A DNA stretch of 8,140 bases from Nitrospirota bacterium (GTDB taxonomy: Bacteria; Nitrospirota; Thermodesulfovibrionia; Thermodesulfovibrionales; Dissulfurispiraceae): assembly GCA_016212685.1 (NCBI GenBank), contig JACREW010000050.1, forward strand, positions 1-8,140. Direction: 5' to 3'. The position numbers and the translations under genes are program-made. Below are positions 1-5,279 of the stretch, piece after piece. The notes beneath the pieces are model-generated. The model had not been told where the DNA came from and ran no database searches. It saw nothing but the letters and a program-made list of their open reading frames with translations. Position 1 is the first letter of the stretch; every line of letters begins with the position of its first letter.

Positions 1-96
1 AACAAGATTAGGGTTATGCAGAGACGGGCGTATGGGTTACGTGATGAGGAGTATCTGAGGCTGAAAATACTGACTTGTATGTTGCCGGAGATATAG
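1..96 (+). CDS. ISL3-like transposase, C-terminal fragment (5' end outside window)
   Basis: Frame 1 is open from the window edge to a TAG at 94-96 and gives 31 residues, beginning NKIRVMQRRAYGLRDEE and ending CMLPEI. The pattern NKI-(x3)-RRAYG-(x)-R-(x4)-R-(x)-KIL is the typical C-terminal tail of DDE transposases of the ISL3 (IS204/IS1001/IS1165) group, just after the last catalytic Glu helix. The catalytic residues lie upstream, outside the window. It is unknown whether the element is intact, because only its last codons are visible. About 40 bases follow the stop before a sequence that resembles an IS end. The family call rests on recalled motif similarity; the open frame and stop are seen directly. 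Confidence 0.75.
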   Translation, partial: NKIRVMQRRAYGLRDEEYLRLKILTCMLPEI

Positions 97-110
97 GAAA
101 GTGCTCAAAA

Positions 111-136
111 CTACCCACACGATTACGCGAAGACCC
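111..136. repeat. Putative right terminal inverted repeat of the ISL3-like element
   Basis: After the transposase stop the plus strand reads CTACCCACACG, then ends in CGAAGACCC at 128-136. On the complementary strand this starts GGGTCTTCGCG and continues to GTGTGGGTAG. ISL3-family ends commonly begin with a GG(C/G)TCTTC-type tip, and the position (40 bases after the transposase stop) fits a right end. If so, 137-144 (ATAATAAA) would be one copy of the 8-bp target duplication usual for this family. The left end is outside the window, so neither the inverted repeat nor the duplication can be confirmed. Confidence 0.45.
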
Positions 137-146
137 ATAATAAATA

Positions 147-566
147 ATGAAGATAAGACAACTATTTAGAAAAGCCGTTAAAGAGAACTTTATTATCGTT
201 GCTATTTCAACAGGTCTTACAATGAATGAATACCATAATCCAATCGTCGTCAATTTGATCGAGGATTGCTGTCCTGACTATTGGGAACTCCTAACCCCAT
301 CGGCATATCTCGTATTTTTCAGATCTAAGCATTCTGCAAGTCGTAATCAAGCCGAAAAACTTATTGAAGGCATTCGGAACTTAATACTACATGACGAAAA
401 ATTTGAATATTTTAAAGTCGGAATTAATGAGGGAGTTGTCTTAACAGAATTGGACTGGAGAGGTCGAGTTACTTTTCCTCCCGTCGGTGAAGCAGTTCTC
501 AAAGCAACTAAAAATGAAAAAGGGAAACAAGACTTTGCACAACAAAACTTTCAAGCCGACCAGTGA
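147..566 (+). CDS. Hypothetical protein, degenerate nucleotide-cyclase-like fold suspected
   Basis: This 139-residue protein is not recognised by name. Its second half has the order helix (residues 65-82), then FKVGINEGVV (89-98), then FPPVGEAVLKA (110-120). This resembles the class III cyclase pattern 'hGIHxGxV...VIGxAVNxAxR'. YLVFF (54-58), with the preceding strand, would sit where cyclases have GDxxxAxF. The metal-binding Asp of that element is absent, and residues 16-21 (IIVAIS), in the first-strand position, also lack it, so a true cyclase activity is unlikely. There is no convincing ribosome binding site before ATG 147. ATG 222 (Met26) is an alternative, with only a weak AGG upstream. 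An in-frame TAA at 141-143 blocks any longer reading. The ORF begins 10 bases after the putative IS end, so it may have lost its original 5' end or promoter to the insertion. Base composition is visibly more AT-rich than in the genes to the right. It may be an accessory or pseudo-gene remnant. Confidence 0.5.
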   Translation: MKIRQLFRKAVKENFIIVAISTGLTMNEYHNPIVVNLIEDCCPDYWELLTPSAYLVFFRSKHSASRNQAEKLIEGIRNLILHDEKFEYFKVGINEGVVLTELDWRGRVTFPPVGEAVLKATKNEKGKQDFAQQNFQADQ

Positions 567-626
567 TAACCTGTTTTGGTTTTCAGTGGCCTGTTCACTG
601 GCGGCTTAAATCCCTCGTTACTGCAC

Positions 627-1643
627 TTAGGCCTTCGATTTATCCACGAGCTTGCCCTTCTTGAGCCAAGGCATCATTGCCCTGAGTTTTCCTCCGACCT
701 CTTCTATCTGATGTTCTGCGCCCTTTTTGGTCAGCGCATTGAATACAGGTTTGTTCGCCCTGCACTCGAGCATCCATTCGCGGGCGAATACACCGTCCTG
801 AATCTCGGTAAGAATCTTTTTCATTTCCTTCTTTGTCTCATCAGTGATTACGCGAGGACCTCTTGTGAGGTCTCCATACTGCGCTGTATTGCTTATGGAA
901 TATCTCATGTTGGAGATGCCGCCTTCATAAATAAGATCAACGATGAGCTTAACTTCATGCAGGCACTCGAAATAAGCCATTTCCGGCGCATAGCCCGCTT
1001 CAACAAGGGTCTCAAAGCCTGCCTGAATAAGCGCCGATACTCCGCCGCAGAGAACCGCCTGCTCACCGAACAGGTCTGTTTCGGTTTCTTCCCTGAAGTT
1101 TGTTTCTATTGTTCCGGCCCTGCCGCCGCCGATTGCGGACGCGTATGCGAGCGCTATTTCTTTTGTGTTTTTTGAAGGGTCCTGATATATCGCTATAAGA
1201 CATGGAACGCCGCTTCCTTTTGTGTATTCGGAACGGACAAGATGTCCGGGGCCTTTAGGAGCGGCCATGAATACATTGGCGTCAGCCGGAGGAACTATCT
1301 GTCCGAAGTGAATGTTAAAGCCGTGAGCGAACGCAAGATAAACGCCTTTTTTCATGTTCGGCGCGATCTCGCTTTTATATACGTCCGCCTGAAATTCGTC
1401 GGGAAGGAGTATCATTATCACATCCGCTATTTTAGCAGCCGCGGCAGGGGTCATTACCTTGAAGCCCGCCTTTGCCGCCTTGTCCCAGCTCGATCCCTTT
1501 CTGATGCCTATGGTTACATCCATTCCGCTCTCTTTCAAATTGTTCGCATGGGCGTGCCCCTGACTGCCGTATCCCATGATCACGATCTTCTTCTTTTTAA
1601 GCGCGCTTAATTTTGCGTCCTTGTCGTAATAAATTTTTATCAT
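627..1643 (-). CDS. ilvC: Ketol-acid reductoisomerase (NADP+), class I
   Basis: IlvC catalyses the Mg2+-dependent alkyl migration and NADPH reduction of acetolactate or acetohydroxybutyrate, the second common step of valine, leucine and isoleucine synthesis in the cytoplasm. The 338 residues match the short (class I) form. The N-terminal Rossmann domain has GYGSQGHA (24-31), and the cofactor loop around RKGSS (48-52) has the Arg/Ser pattern expected for NADPH. His107 is in AFAHGFN, and KGPGH follows at 130-134. In the knotted helical domain, Asp190 and Glu194 (TDLFGEQ), Glu226 and Glu230 (ECLHE) and Ser251 are all present, so the enzyme should be active. A start at 1655 would add four residues, but a strong GGAGG lies 5 bases before ATG 1643 and overlaps that upstream ATG, so 1643 is preferred. 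No ilvB or ilvN is adjacent. The gene stands alone, with a long intergenic region upstream and the 147-566 ORF converging on it about 60 bases downstream. Confidence 0.96.
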   Translation of the reverse strand: MIKIYYDKDAKLSALKKKKIVIMGYGSQGHAHANNLKESGMDVTIGIRKGSSWDKAAKAGFKVMTPAAAAKIADVIMILLPDEFQADVYKSEIAPNMKKGVYLAFAHGFNIHFGQIVPPADANVFMAAPKGPGHLVRSEYTKGSGVPCLIAIYQDPSKNTKEIALAYASAIGGGRAGTIETNFREETETDLFGEQAVLCGGVSALIQAGFETLVEAGYAPEMAYFECLHEVKLIVDLIYEGGISNMRYSISNTAQYGDLTRGPRVITDETKKEMKKILTEIQDGVFAREWMLECRANKPVFNALTKKGAEHQIEEVGGKLRAMMPWLKKGKLVDKSKA

Positions 1644-1648
1644 CTCTG

Positions 1649-1653
1649 CCTCC
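1649..1653 (-). promoter_or_regulatory. Ribosome binding site that sets the ilvC start
   Basis: The minus strand reads GGAGG here, with five bases before the ATG at 1643. The alternative upstream ATG (1655) overlaps this site and has no purine-rich sequence of its own, so translation should begin with MIKIYYDKDA, as is typical for the family. Confidence 0.8.
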
Positions 1654-1903
1654 ATTATATGGTGTTTATACGATTGTTAAAATAACGAGCTATTATTTTA
1701 CACATTTTGAAAAATAATTTCCCGCAGAAAGACCATAAATCATAATTCGCAATGATTCTGCAGGGCAGGCATGCTCCAAAAGCCTTTATAAGCATCCCTC
1801 AAGCGCATATCAAAGATTACAAATGTTTACTTATGGGGTAAGCACCGAAGCGGATGACGGGAACAAGACAATGTGGTTCGATCTCCTGTGGATAAAGTCT
1901 TTT

Positions 1904-1958
1904 TCCGCACACCTGCCCTGCCTTTTTAATATTTTAATTGTGCGGAGTCGGCAGGGCA
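1904..1958 (+). repeat. Two interleaved perfect inverted repeats (a-b-a'-b')
   Basis: TCCGCACA (1904-1911) is the exact reverse complement of TGTGCGGA (1939-1946). TGCCCTGCC (1914-1922) is the exact reverse complement of GGCAGGGCA (1950-1958). The order is a, b, a', b', so both pairs can form together only as a pseudoknot; otherwise they are alternatives. The connecting loops are 2 bases (1912-1913), an AT-rich 16 bases (1923-1938) and 3 bases (1947-1949). The pairing is seen directly; any function is inferred. The last arm (b') is shared with the closing helix of the downstream fold. Confidence 0.7.
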
Positions 1959-2076
1959 TTGTATTGTAGCGGTTTCAGCGGCTCGAAGTTTCGCCGTGAT
2001 GTCGAAACTGAGCCGGTGCCTCGGAGACGGACAGGGATGTCCGTCGAGAATGAGCGGAAATACTGTGCCCTACCGG
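1948..2076 (+). ncRNA. Candidate structured RNA / cis-regulatory leader of the EamA gene
   Basis: The closing helix pairs 1948-1963 with 2061-2076, interrupted by two single mismatches (1952/2072 and 1960/2064). Its core is AGGGCA with TGCCCT. Inside sit two consecutive hairpins. The first pairs 1979-1984 with 2010-2015, has a 5' GA bulge, then seven pairs (1987-1993 with 2003-2009) and a 9-base loop. The second pairs 2020-2022 with 2046-2048, has a 5' GGA bulge, then seven pairs (2026-2032 with 2039-2045) and a 6-base loop, AGGGAT. AGCGG occurs in both junction strands. Two closing-helix pairs are G-U on the plus strand and would be A-C on the minus strand, which favours plus-strand transcription. 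The element ends 44 bases before the EamA start. A weak 4-bp hairpin (2072-2086) followed by a T-rich stretch could compete with the closing helix. I do not recognise it as a known riboswitch, 6S, SRP or RNase P RNA. A small repeat or MITE is an alternative. Confidence 0.5.
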
Positions 2077-2120
2077 TTCTGACGGTTATTTTATTATATG
2101 TTCTAAGTTAAAATGAATAG

Positions 2121-2999
2121 ATGGAAAATCTTTGGGTATTATACGCCCTTATCGCCGCCTTTACGCTCGCCACGAGCGACGCGCTTACAAAAAAGGCGCT
2201 GTCGATTCATAACGAGTATCTCATCGCATGGCTGCGGCTTTCGTGCGCGCTGCCCGCGCTTTTTATATCCCTGCTTTTTATTCCGGTTCCCGCGCTTGAT
2301 AAGGACTTTTATATAGCCTTTTTAAGCGCATTGCCGCTTGAGATAATCGCTATGATCTTTTATATAAAGGCTTTAAAGCTTTCGCCGTTGAGCCTTACGC
2401 TTCCTTTCCTTTCGCTTACGCCGATTTTTCTCATCATTGTCCCGTATATTCTTATCGGAGAGAAGATATCGCTTTCAGGCGCTGTCGGCGTATTTCTTAT
2501 AGCAGCCGGCGGTTATACTCTGAATATTAAGGACTTCAAAAAAGGCATTCTTGAACCTTTTGCCGCGATCAGGAGAGAGAAGGGATCGGTTTATATGATA
2601 ATAGTAGCCCTTATCTTCAGCTTTACCTCGTCACTCGGCAAGAGGGCTATCGAACATTCGTCACCGATATTTTTCGGCGCGACATATATTACTACGATTG
2701 TCTTGGTGTTTGCTCCTATAGCTTTATATAAAGGCAGGAGTGAGATTAATGCGGCATTCCGTAACGGCGCGATAAGGTCTTCGATCCTGCCGGGAATGCT
2801 TCACTCCGTTATGATAATCTCCCACATGATAGCGATGAGCATGACCAAGGTCGCGTATATGATTTCCGTGAAGAGACTGAGCCTGCTGATAGGAGTTTTT
2901 TACGGATATATGTTCTTTAAAGAGTCCGCTATAAAGGAAAGATTGCTCGGCACTGTTTTGATGCTCGCCGGGTTTGTTCTGATAGTGGTTTATCACTGA
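2121..2999 (+). CDS. DMT superfamily permease (EamA family)
   Basis: This 292-residue inner-membrane protein has the two-fold repeated five-helix architecture of EamA/RhaT-type drug/metabolite transporters. Likely membrane helices are at about 4-19, 34-54, 62-82, 90-112, 118-134, 157-174, 183-203, 222-242, 246-264 and 274-290. The first half ends with the family-typical run of helix 4, IGEKIS (112-117) and helix 5. In the second half the matching turn is FFKESAIKE (265-273). The start with Trp5 directly before helix 1 is typical, but no clear ribosome binding site precedes it. The substrate cannot be read from the sequence. It lies 22 bases upstream of nfeD, at the head of the gene run that leads into the sphingolipid genes, so export or flipping of a metabolite or lipid intermediate is possible but only inferred. 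The candidate structured RNA lies just upstream and may control it. Confidence 0.88.
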   Translation: MENLWVLYALIAAFTLATSDALTKKALSIHNEYLIAWLRLSCALPALFISLLFIPVPALDKDFYIAFLSALPLEIIAMIFYIKALKLSPLSLTLPFLSLTPIFLIIVPYILIGEKISLSGAVGVFLIAAGGYTLNIKDFKKGILEPFAAIRREKGSVYMIIVALIFSFTSSLGKRAIEHSSPIFFGATYITTIVLVFAPIALYKGRSEINAAFRNGAIRSSILPGMLHSVMIISHMIAMSMTKVAYMISVKRLSLLIGVFYGYMFFKESAIKERLLGTVLMLAGFVLIVVYH

Positions 3000-3007
3000 G
3001 ATGTTCG

Positions 3008-3016
3008 TGTTATAAT
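3008..3016 (+). promoter_or_regulatory. Extended -10 promoter element directly upstream of nfeD
   Basis: The sequence TGTTATAAT contains a perfect TATAAT (3011-3016) with the extended TG one base upstream. No good -35 box is seen 16-18 bases further up (GTTTAT at 2988-2993), which an extended -10 can tolerate. Initiation about seven bases downstream would fall at or next to the nfeD ATG (3022), giving a leaderless or nearly leaderless mRNA. This would agree with the lack of a ribosome binding site there. It could also be a chance AT-rich match in a 22-base gap. Confidence 0.4.
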
Positions 3017-3021
3017 GTCAT

Positions 3022-4320
3022 ATGCGTAAGAGATTAGTATTTCTTGCCGTTGTCATTCTTTCGATATTCCTGCATCTTGCGTCTTCCTTATCCGGTGAAA
3101 ACAAGAAATCCGAAGTGCTCGTCATTACCGTAAACGGCGTCATCAATCCGGTTGCGGCGGAATATATCGGCAAATCCATAAAAAAGGCATCCGAAATGAA
3201 TGCGGAGGCGCTGGTTATCGAACTCGACACGCCCGGCGGCCTCGATACATCTATGCGGAGTATAGTTAAGGATATTATAGGAAGCAATGTTCCGGTTATA
3301 ATCTATGTCTCTCCCGGCGGAGCGCGGTCTGCGTCGGCAGGTGTTTTTATCACAATGGCCGCTCATGTTGCCGCAATGTCGCCCGGCACTAATATAGGCG
3401 CGGCCCATCCGGTCGCAATCGGCGAGAAGATGGATAAAACAATAGCGGAGAAGGCTACAAACGACGCGGCGGCATATATCAAATCCATAGCGGAACAGCG
3501 CGGCAGGAATATGAAGTGGGCTGAGGACGCTGTTCGAAAGAGCGTTTCCGCCACAGAGACCGAGGCTTTGAAGAATAATATCATCGACATTGTCGCAAAT
3601 GACTTGAACTCCCTGCTTTCGGAGATAGACGGCAGAAAAGTAAGGACCCCTTACGGCGAAAAGACATTGAAGACGGAGGGCGCTAAAACCGTCAGGCATG
3701 AGATGGGATTGAGGCATAAAATCTTAAATTTAATAAGCGATCCCAATGTAGCTTATATACTTATGATGCTCGGTTTTTACGGCCTGTTTTTTGAGCTGAC
3801 CAATCCGGGCGCGATATTCCCCGGCGTTGTCGGGGGCATATGCCTTGTGCTCGCATTTTATTCGTTCCAGACGCTTCCGGTAAACTATGCGGGCGTTCTC
3901 CTTATTATCATAGGGCTTATCCTGTTCATTCTCGAAGTAAAGGTTACATCGTACGGTATGCTGACCGTAGGAGGCATAATATCGATTATTCTGGGGTCGC
4001 TGATGCTGTTTGAATCTCCGCTGCCCTTTTTTAAACTTTCACTTTCCGTGATAATTCCCGCAGCCGTTGTCACAGCCTTGTTTTTTGTGCTGACTTTCAG
4101 GCTCGCGTATAATGCGTATAAGAGAAAACCCATTACCGGTTCGGAAGGCCTTATAGGGCTGGAAGGGATAGCGAAGACCGATATTACGCACAGCGGCGGA
4201 ACGGCAGTCGTGCACGGCGAATACTGGTGCGCATATTCGGATGCTTTAATACATAAGGATGCAAGGGTGGTCGTGGAGGCTGTCAAAGGGCTCAGAGTCA
4301 AAGTAAGGATAGCTGAATGA
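3022..4320 (+). CDS. nfeD: NfeD-family membrane-bound serine protease (long form, ClpP-like)
   Basis: This 432-residue protein has the full long-NfeD layout. A signal peptide or anchor spans 1-24. A ClpP/crotonase-fold protease domain spans about 32-200. Four to five membrane helices follow (about 243-261, 265-283, 288-306, 311-330, 341-360), and then a soluble C-terminal OB-fold domain (about 372-430). By comparison with the archaeal homologue PH1510, Ser105 in ARSASAGVFI is the nucleophile and Lys154 in AYIKSIAEQ the general base, so the Ser-Lys dyad is intact. TPGG (70-73) and PGTNIGAAHP (121-130) are further family motifs. The archaeal enzyme cleaves the C-terminus of a stomatin partner, and family members act at membrane microdomains. 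Unusually, no stomatin/slipin gene is next to it here. Its TGA overlaps the ATG of the epimerase gene (ATGA, 4317-4320), so the two are translationally coupled. The start is supported by the signal peptide beginning at MRKR. Confidence 0.93.
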   Translation: MRKRLVFLAVVILSIFLHLASSLSGENKKSEVLVITVNGVINPVAAEYIGKSIKKASEMNAEALVIELDTPGGLDTSMRSIVKDIIGSNVPVIIYVSPGGARSASAGVFITMAAHVAAMSPGTNIGAAHPVAIGEKMDKTIAEKATNDAAAYIKSIAEQRGRNMKWAEDAVRKSVSATETEALKNNIIDIVANDLNSLLSEIDGRKVRTPYGEKTLKTEGAKTVRHEMGLRHKILNLISDPNVAYILMMLGFYGLFFELTNPGAIFPGVVGGICLVLAFYSFQTLPVNYAGVLLIIIGLILFILEVKVTSYGMLTVGGIISIILGSLMLFESPLPFFKLSLSVIIPAAVVTALFFVLTFRLAYNAYKRKPITGSEGLIGLEGIAKTDITHSGGTAVVHGEYWCAYSDALIHKDARVVVEAVKGLRVKVRIAE

Positions 4321-5279
4321 GGGCGCTGGTTACGGGCGCAACAGGTTTTATAGGTAGTCATCTTGCGGCTGCCCTCATTAGAGAGGGATTCAATGTCAAA
4401 TGTCTTGTAAGAAACAGGTCGCGGTTAAGATTTCTTGAAGATATGAATGTCAAAATCGTGAAAGGAGACTGCACGGACAGAGATTCTCTTATAGACGCCG
4501 TTAAAGGCGTTGATTATGTCTTTCATCTCGCAGGGCTGACAAAGGCATGCTCGGAAGAAGATTATTATAACGCCAATTTCAAAGGCACGGAAAATATTGT
4601 AAGAGCCGTTGTCGAAAACACCCCGGATATTAAACGCTTTGTTTATCTGAGCAGCCTTGCCGCTGCGGGGCCGAGCTATGACGGCAAGCCTCTCAAGGAA
4701 GACTGCGAACCGATGCCTGTATCCGTTTACGGAAAAACAAAACTTGAAGGGGAAAAGATAGTCACAGCGAACGGAAAAAATATTCCGGTTACCGTTATCA
4801 GGCCCCCTGCAGTTTACGGGCCGAGGGACAGGGATCTGCTCGTCTTTTTCAAGATGATAAAATCAGGCGTCGTTCCATATTGGGGTAGGTGTTATTATTC
4901 TTTTCTTTACGTTGAAGATTTGATAAATGGTATAATACGCTCTGCCTTGAGCAAGGAGGCGGAGGGGGAGATTTTTTTCATGTCGGATGGTAATATTTAT
5001 TCCACCGATGATATTATTACTGCCATATCCGATGCGCTTCAGCGGAGGCCGGTGAAGTTAACAATACCGAAGTTTGTCATGCCTTTGTTGGGCATGCTCT
5101 CTGAGAAACTAAGAGGCGTAAATATAATCAATTCGGACAAGATTAAAGAGATGAGGCATGCGTACTGGGTTTGCGACGCGTCAAAGGCCGCGACAAAGCT
5201 GAAGTTTGAACCCAAGATAAAAATAAAGGAAGGAGCGCAATGGACGGCAGACTGGTACAGGATACACCGATGGCTATGA
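4317..5279 (+). CDS. NAD(P)-dependent epimerase/SDR, probable CerR-like ceramide reductase
   Basis: This 320-residue extended short-chain dehydrogenase has the N-terminal Rossmann motif GATGFIG (7-13), HLAGLT (70-75), LSSLAAAG (111-118), the catalytic YxxxK as Tyr138 and Lys142, and RPPAVYGP (162-169) leading into the substrate domain. These features define the NAD-dependent epimerase/dehydratase family. The specific role is inferred from position: it is fused by overlap to a serine palmitoyltransferase gene and followed by a bCerS-type acyltransferase. In Caulobacter an epimerase-family protein, CerR, reduces the 3-keto group during ceramide synthesis. A sugar-nucleotide epimerase or another ketone reductase remains possible. 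It starts within the nfeD stop (ATGA), with AAGGA about 8 bases upstream. Its end overlaps the Spt reading frame by 40 bases if Spt starts at 5240. Confidence 0.8.
   Translation: MRALVTGATGFIGSHLAAALIREGFNVKCLVRNRSRLRFLEDMNVKIVKGDCTDRDSLIDAVKGVDYVFHLAGLTKACSEEDYYNANFKGTENIVRAVVENTPDIKRFVYLSSLAAAGPSYDGKPLKEDCEPMPVSVYGKTKLEGEKIVTANGKNIPVTVIRPPAVYGPRDRDLLVFFKMIKSGVVPYWGRCYYSFLYVEDLINGIIRSALSKEAEGEIFFMSDGNIYSTDDIITAISDALQRRPVKLTIPKFVMPLLGMLSEKLRGVNIINSDKIKEMRHAYWVCDASKAATKLKFEPKIKIKEGAQWTADWYRIHRWL
5230..5235 (+). promoter_or_regulatory. Ribosome binding site supporting the upstream spt start
   Basis: AAGGAG, with a further AAGGA just before it, ends 4 bases upstream of ATG 5240. It is the strongest such site in the gene run and lies inside the epimerase coding sequence. 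The competing spt starts at 5270 (weak AGGA 7 bases upstream) and 5276 (ATGA overlap with the epimerase stop) have poorer signals but would remove an N-terminal extension. Confidence 0.6.

Larger units (their letters stand above)
1656..2120. other. Long divergent intergenic region with several inverted repeats
   Basis: This region separates ilvC (minus) from the EamA gene (plus) and must carry both promoters. The part next to ilvC (1656-1740) is very AT-rich and contains a minus-strand TAAAAT (1695-1700), but no convincing -35 box. The octamer GCAGGGCA occurs twice in direct orientation (1760-1767 and 1951-1958), and its complement occurs at 1914-1921. A hairpin with stem ATGCT/AGCAT (1771-1775 with 1791-1795, extendable by three pairs after one mismatch) faces the ilvC leader. 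No T-box-like sequence and no leader peptide rich in Val, Leu or Ile codons was found before ilvC. From 1904 to about 2076 the region is dominated by the structured elements listed separately. I see no supported protein gene in it. Confidence 0.7.

Noticed and set aside
14..253. Minus-strand ORF of 79 codons at the left edge
   Set aside because: It is antisense to the transposase tail and the 147-566 ORF, and its product has no recognisable features.
560..601. Hairpin CAGTG/CACTG (584-588 with 596-600), alternatively a 7-bp pairing of 560-566 with 595-601, as a terminator between the 147-566 ORF and ilvC
   Set aside because: The T-rich stretch lies before the plus-strand stem and no T-run follows it on either strand, so it does not look like an intrinsic terminator.
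1656..1800. T-box or peptide attenuator before ilvC
   Set aside because: No T-box core word and no short ORF rich in branched-chain codons is present on the minus strand.
1843..1890. GCACCGAAGC (rRNA-like) and GGTTCGATC (tRNA T-arm-like) words
   Set aside because: The words stand alone: no 23S context around the first and no five-pair T stem, acceptor stem or anticodon arm around the second.
1823..1969. 48-codon plus-strand ORF starting MFTYGVSTEADDG in the intergenic region
   Set aside because: No ribosome binding site, no recognisable family, and its second half runs through the interleaved inverted repeats; most likely fortuitous, though a remnant peptide gene cannot be excluded.
3088..3717. 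Long minus-strand ORF (209 codons) antisense to nfeD, and similar antisense ORFs within ilvC, spt and the epimerase
   Set aside because: Each lies opposite a gene with clear family motifs; their translations are Cys/His/Arg-rich shadow-like sequences without domains.
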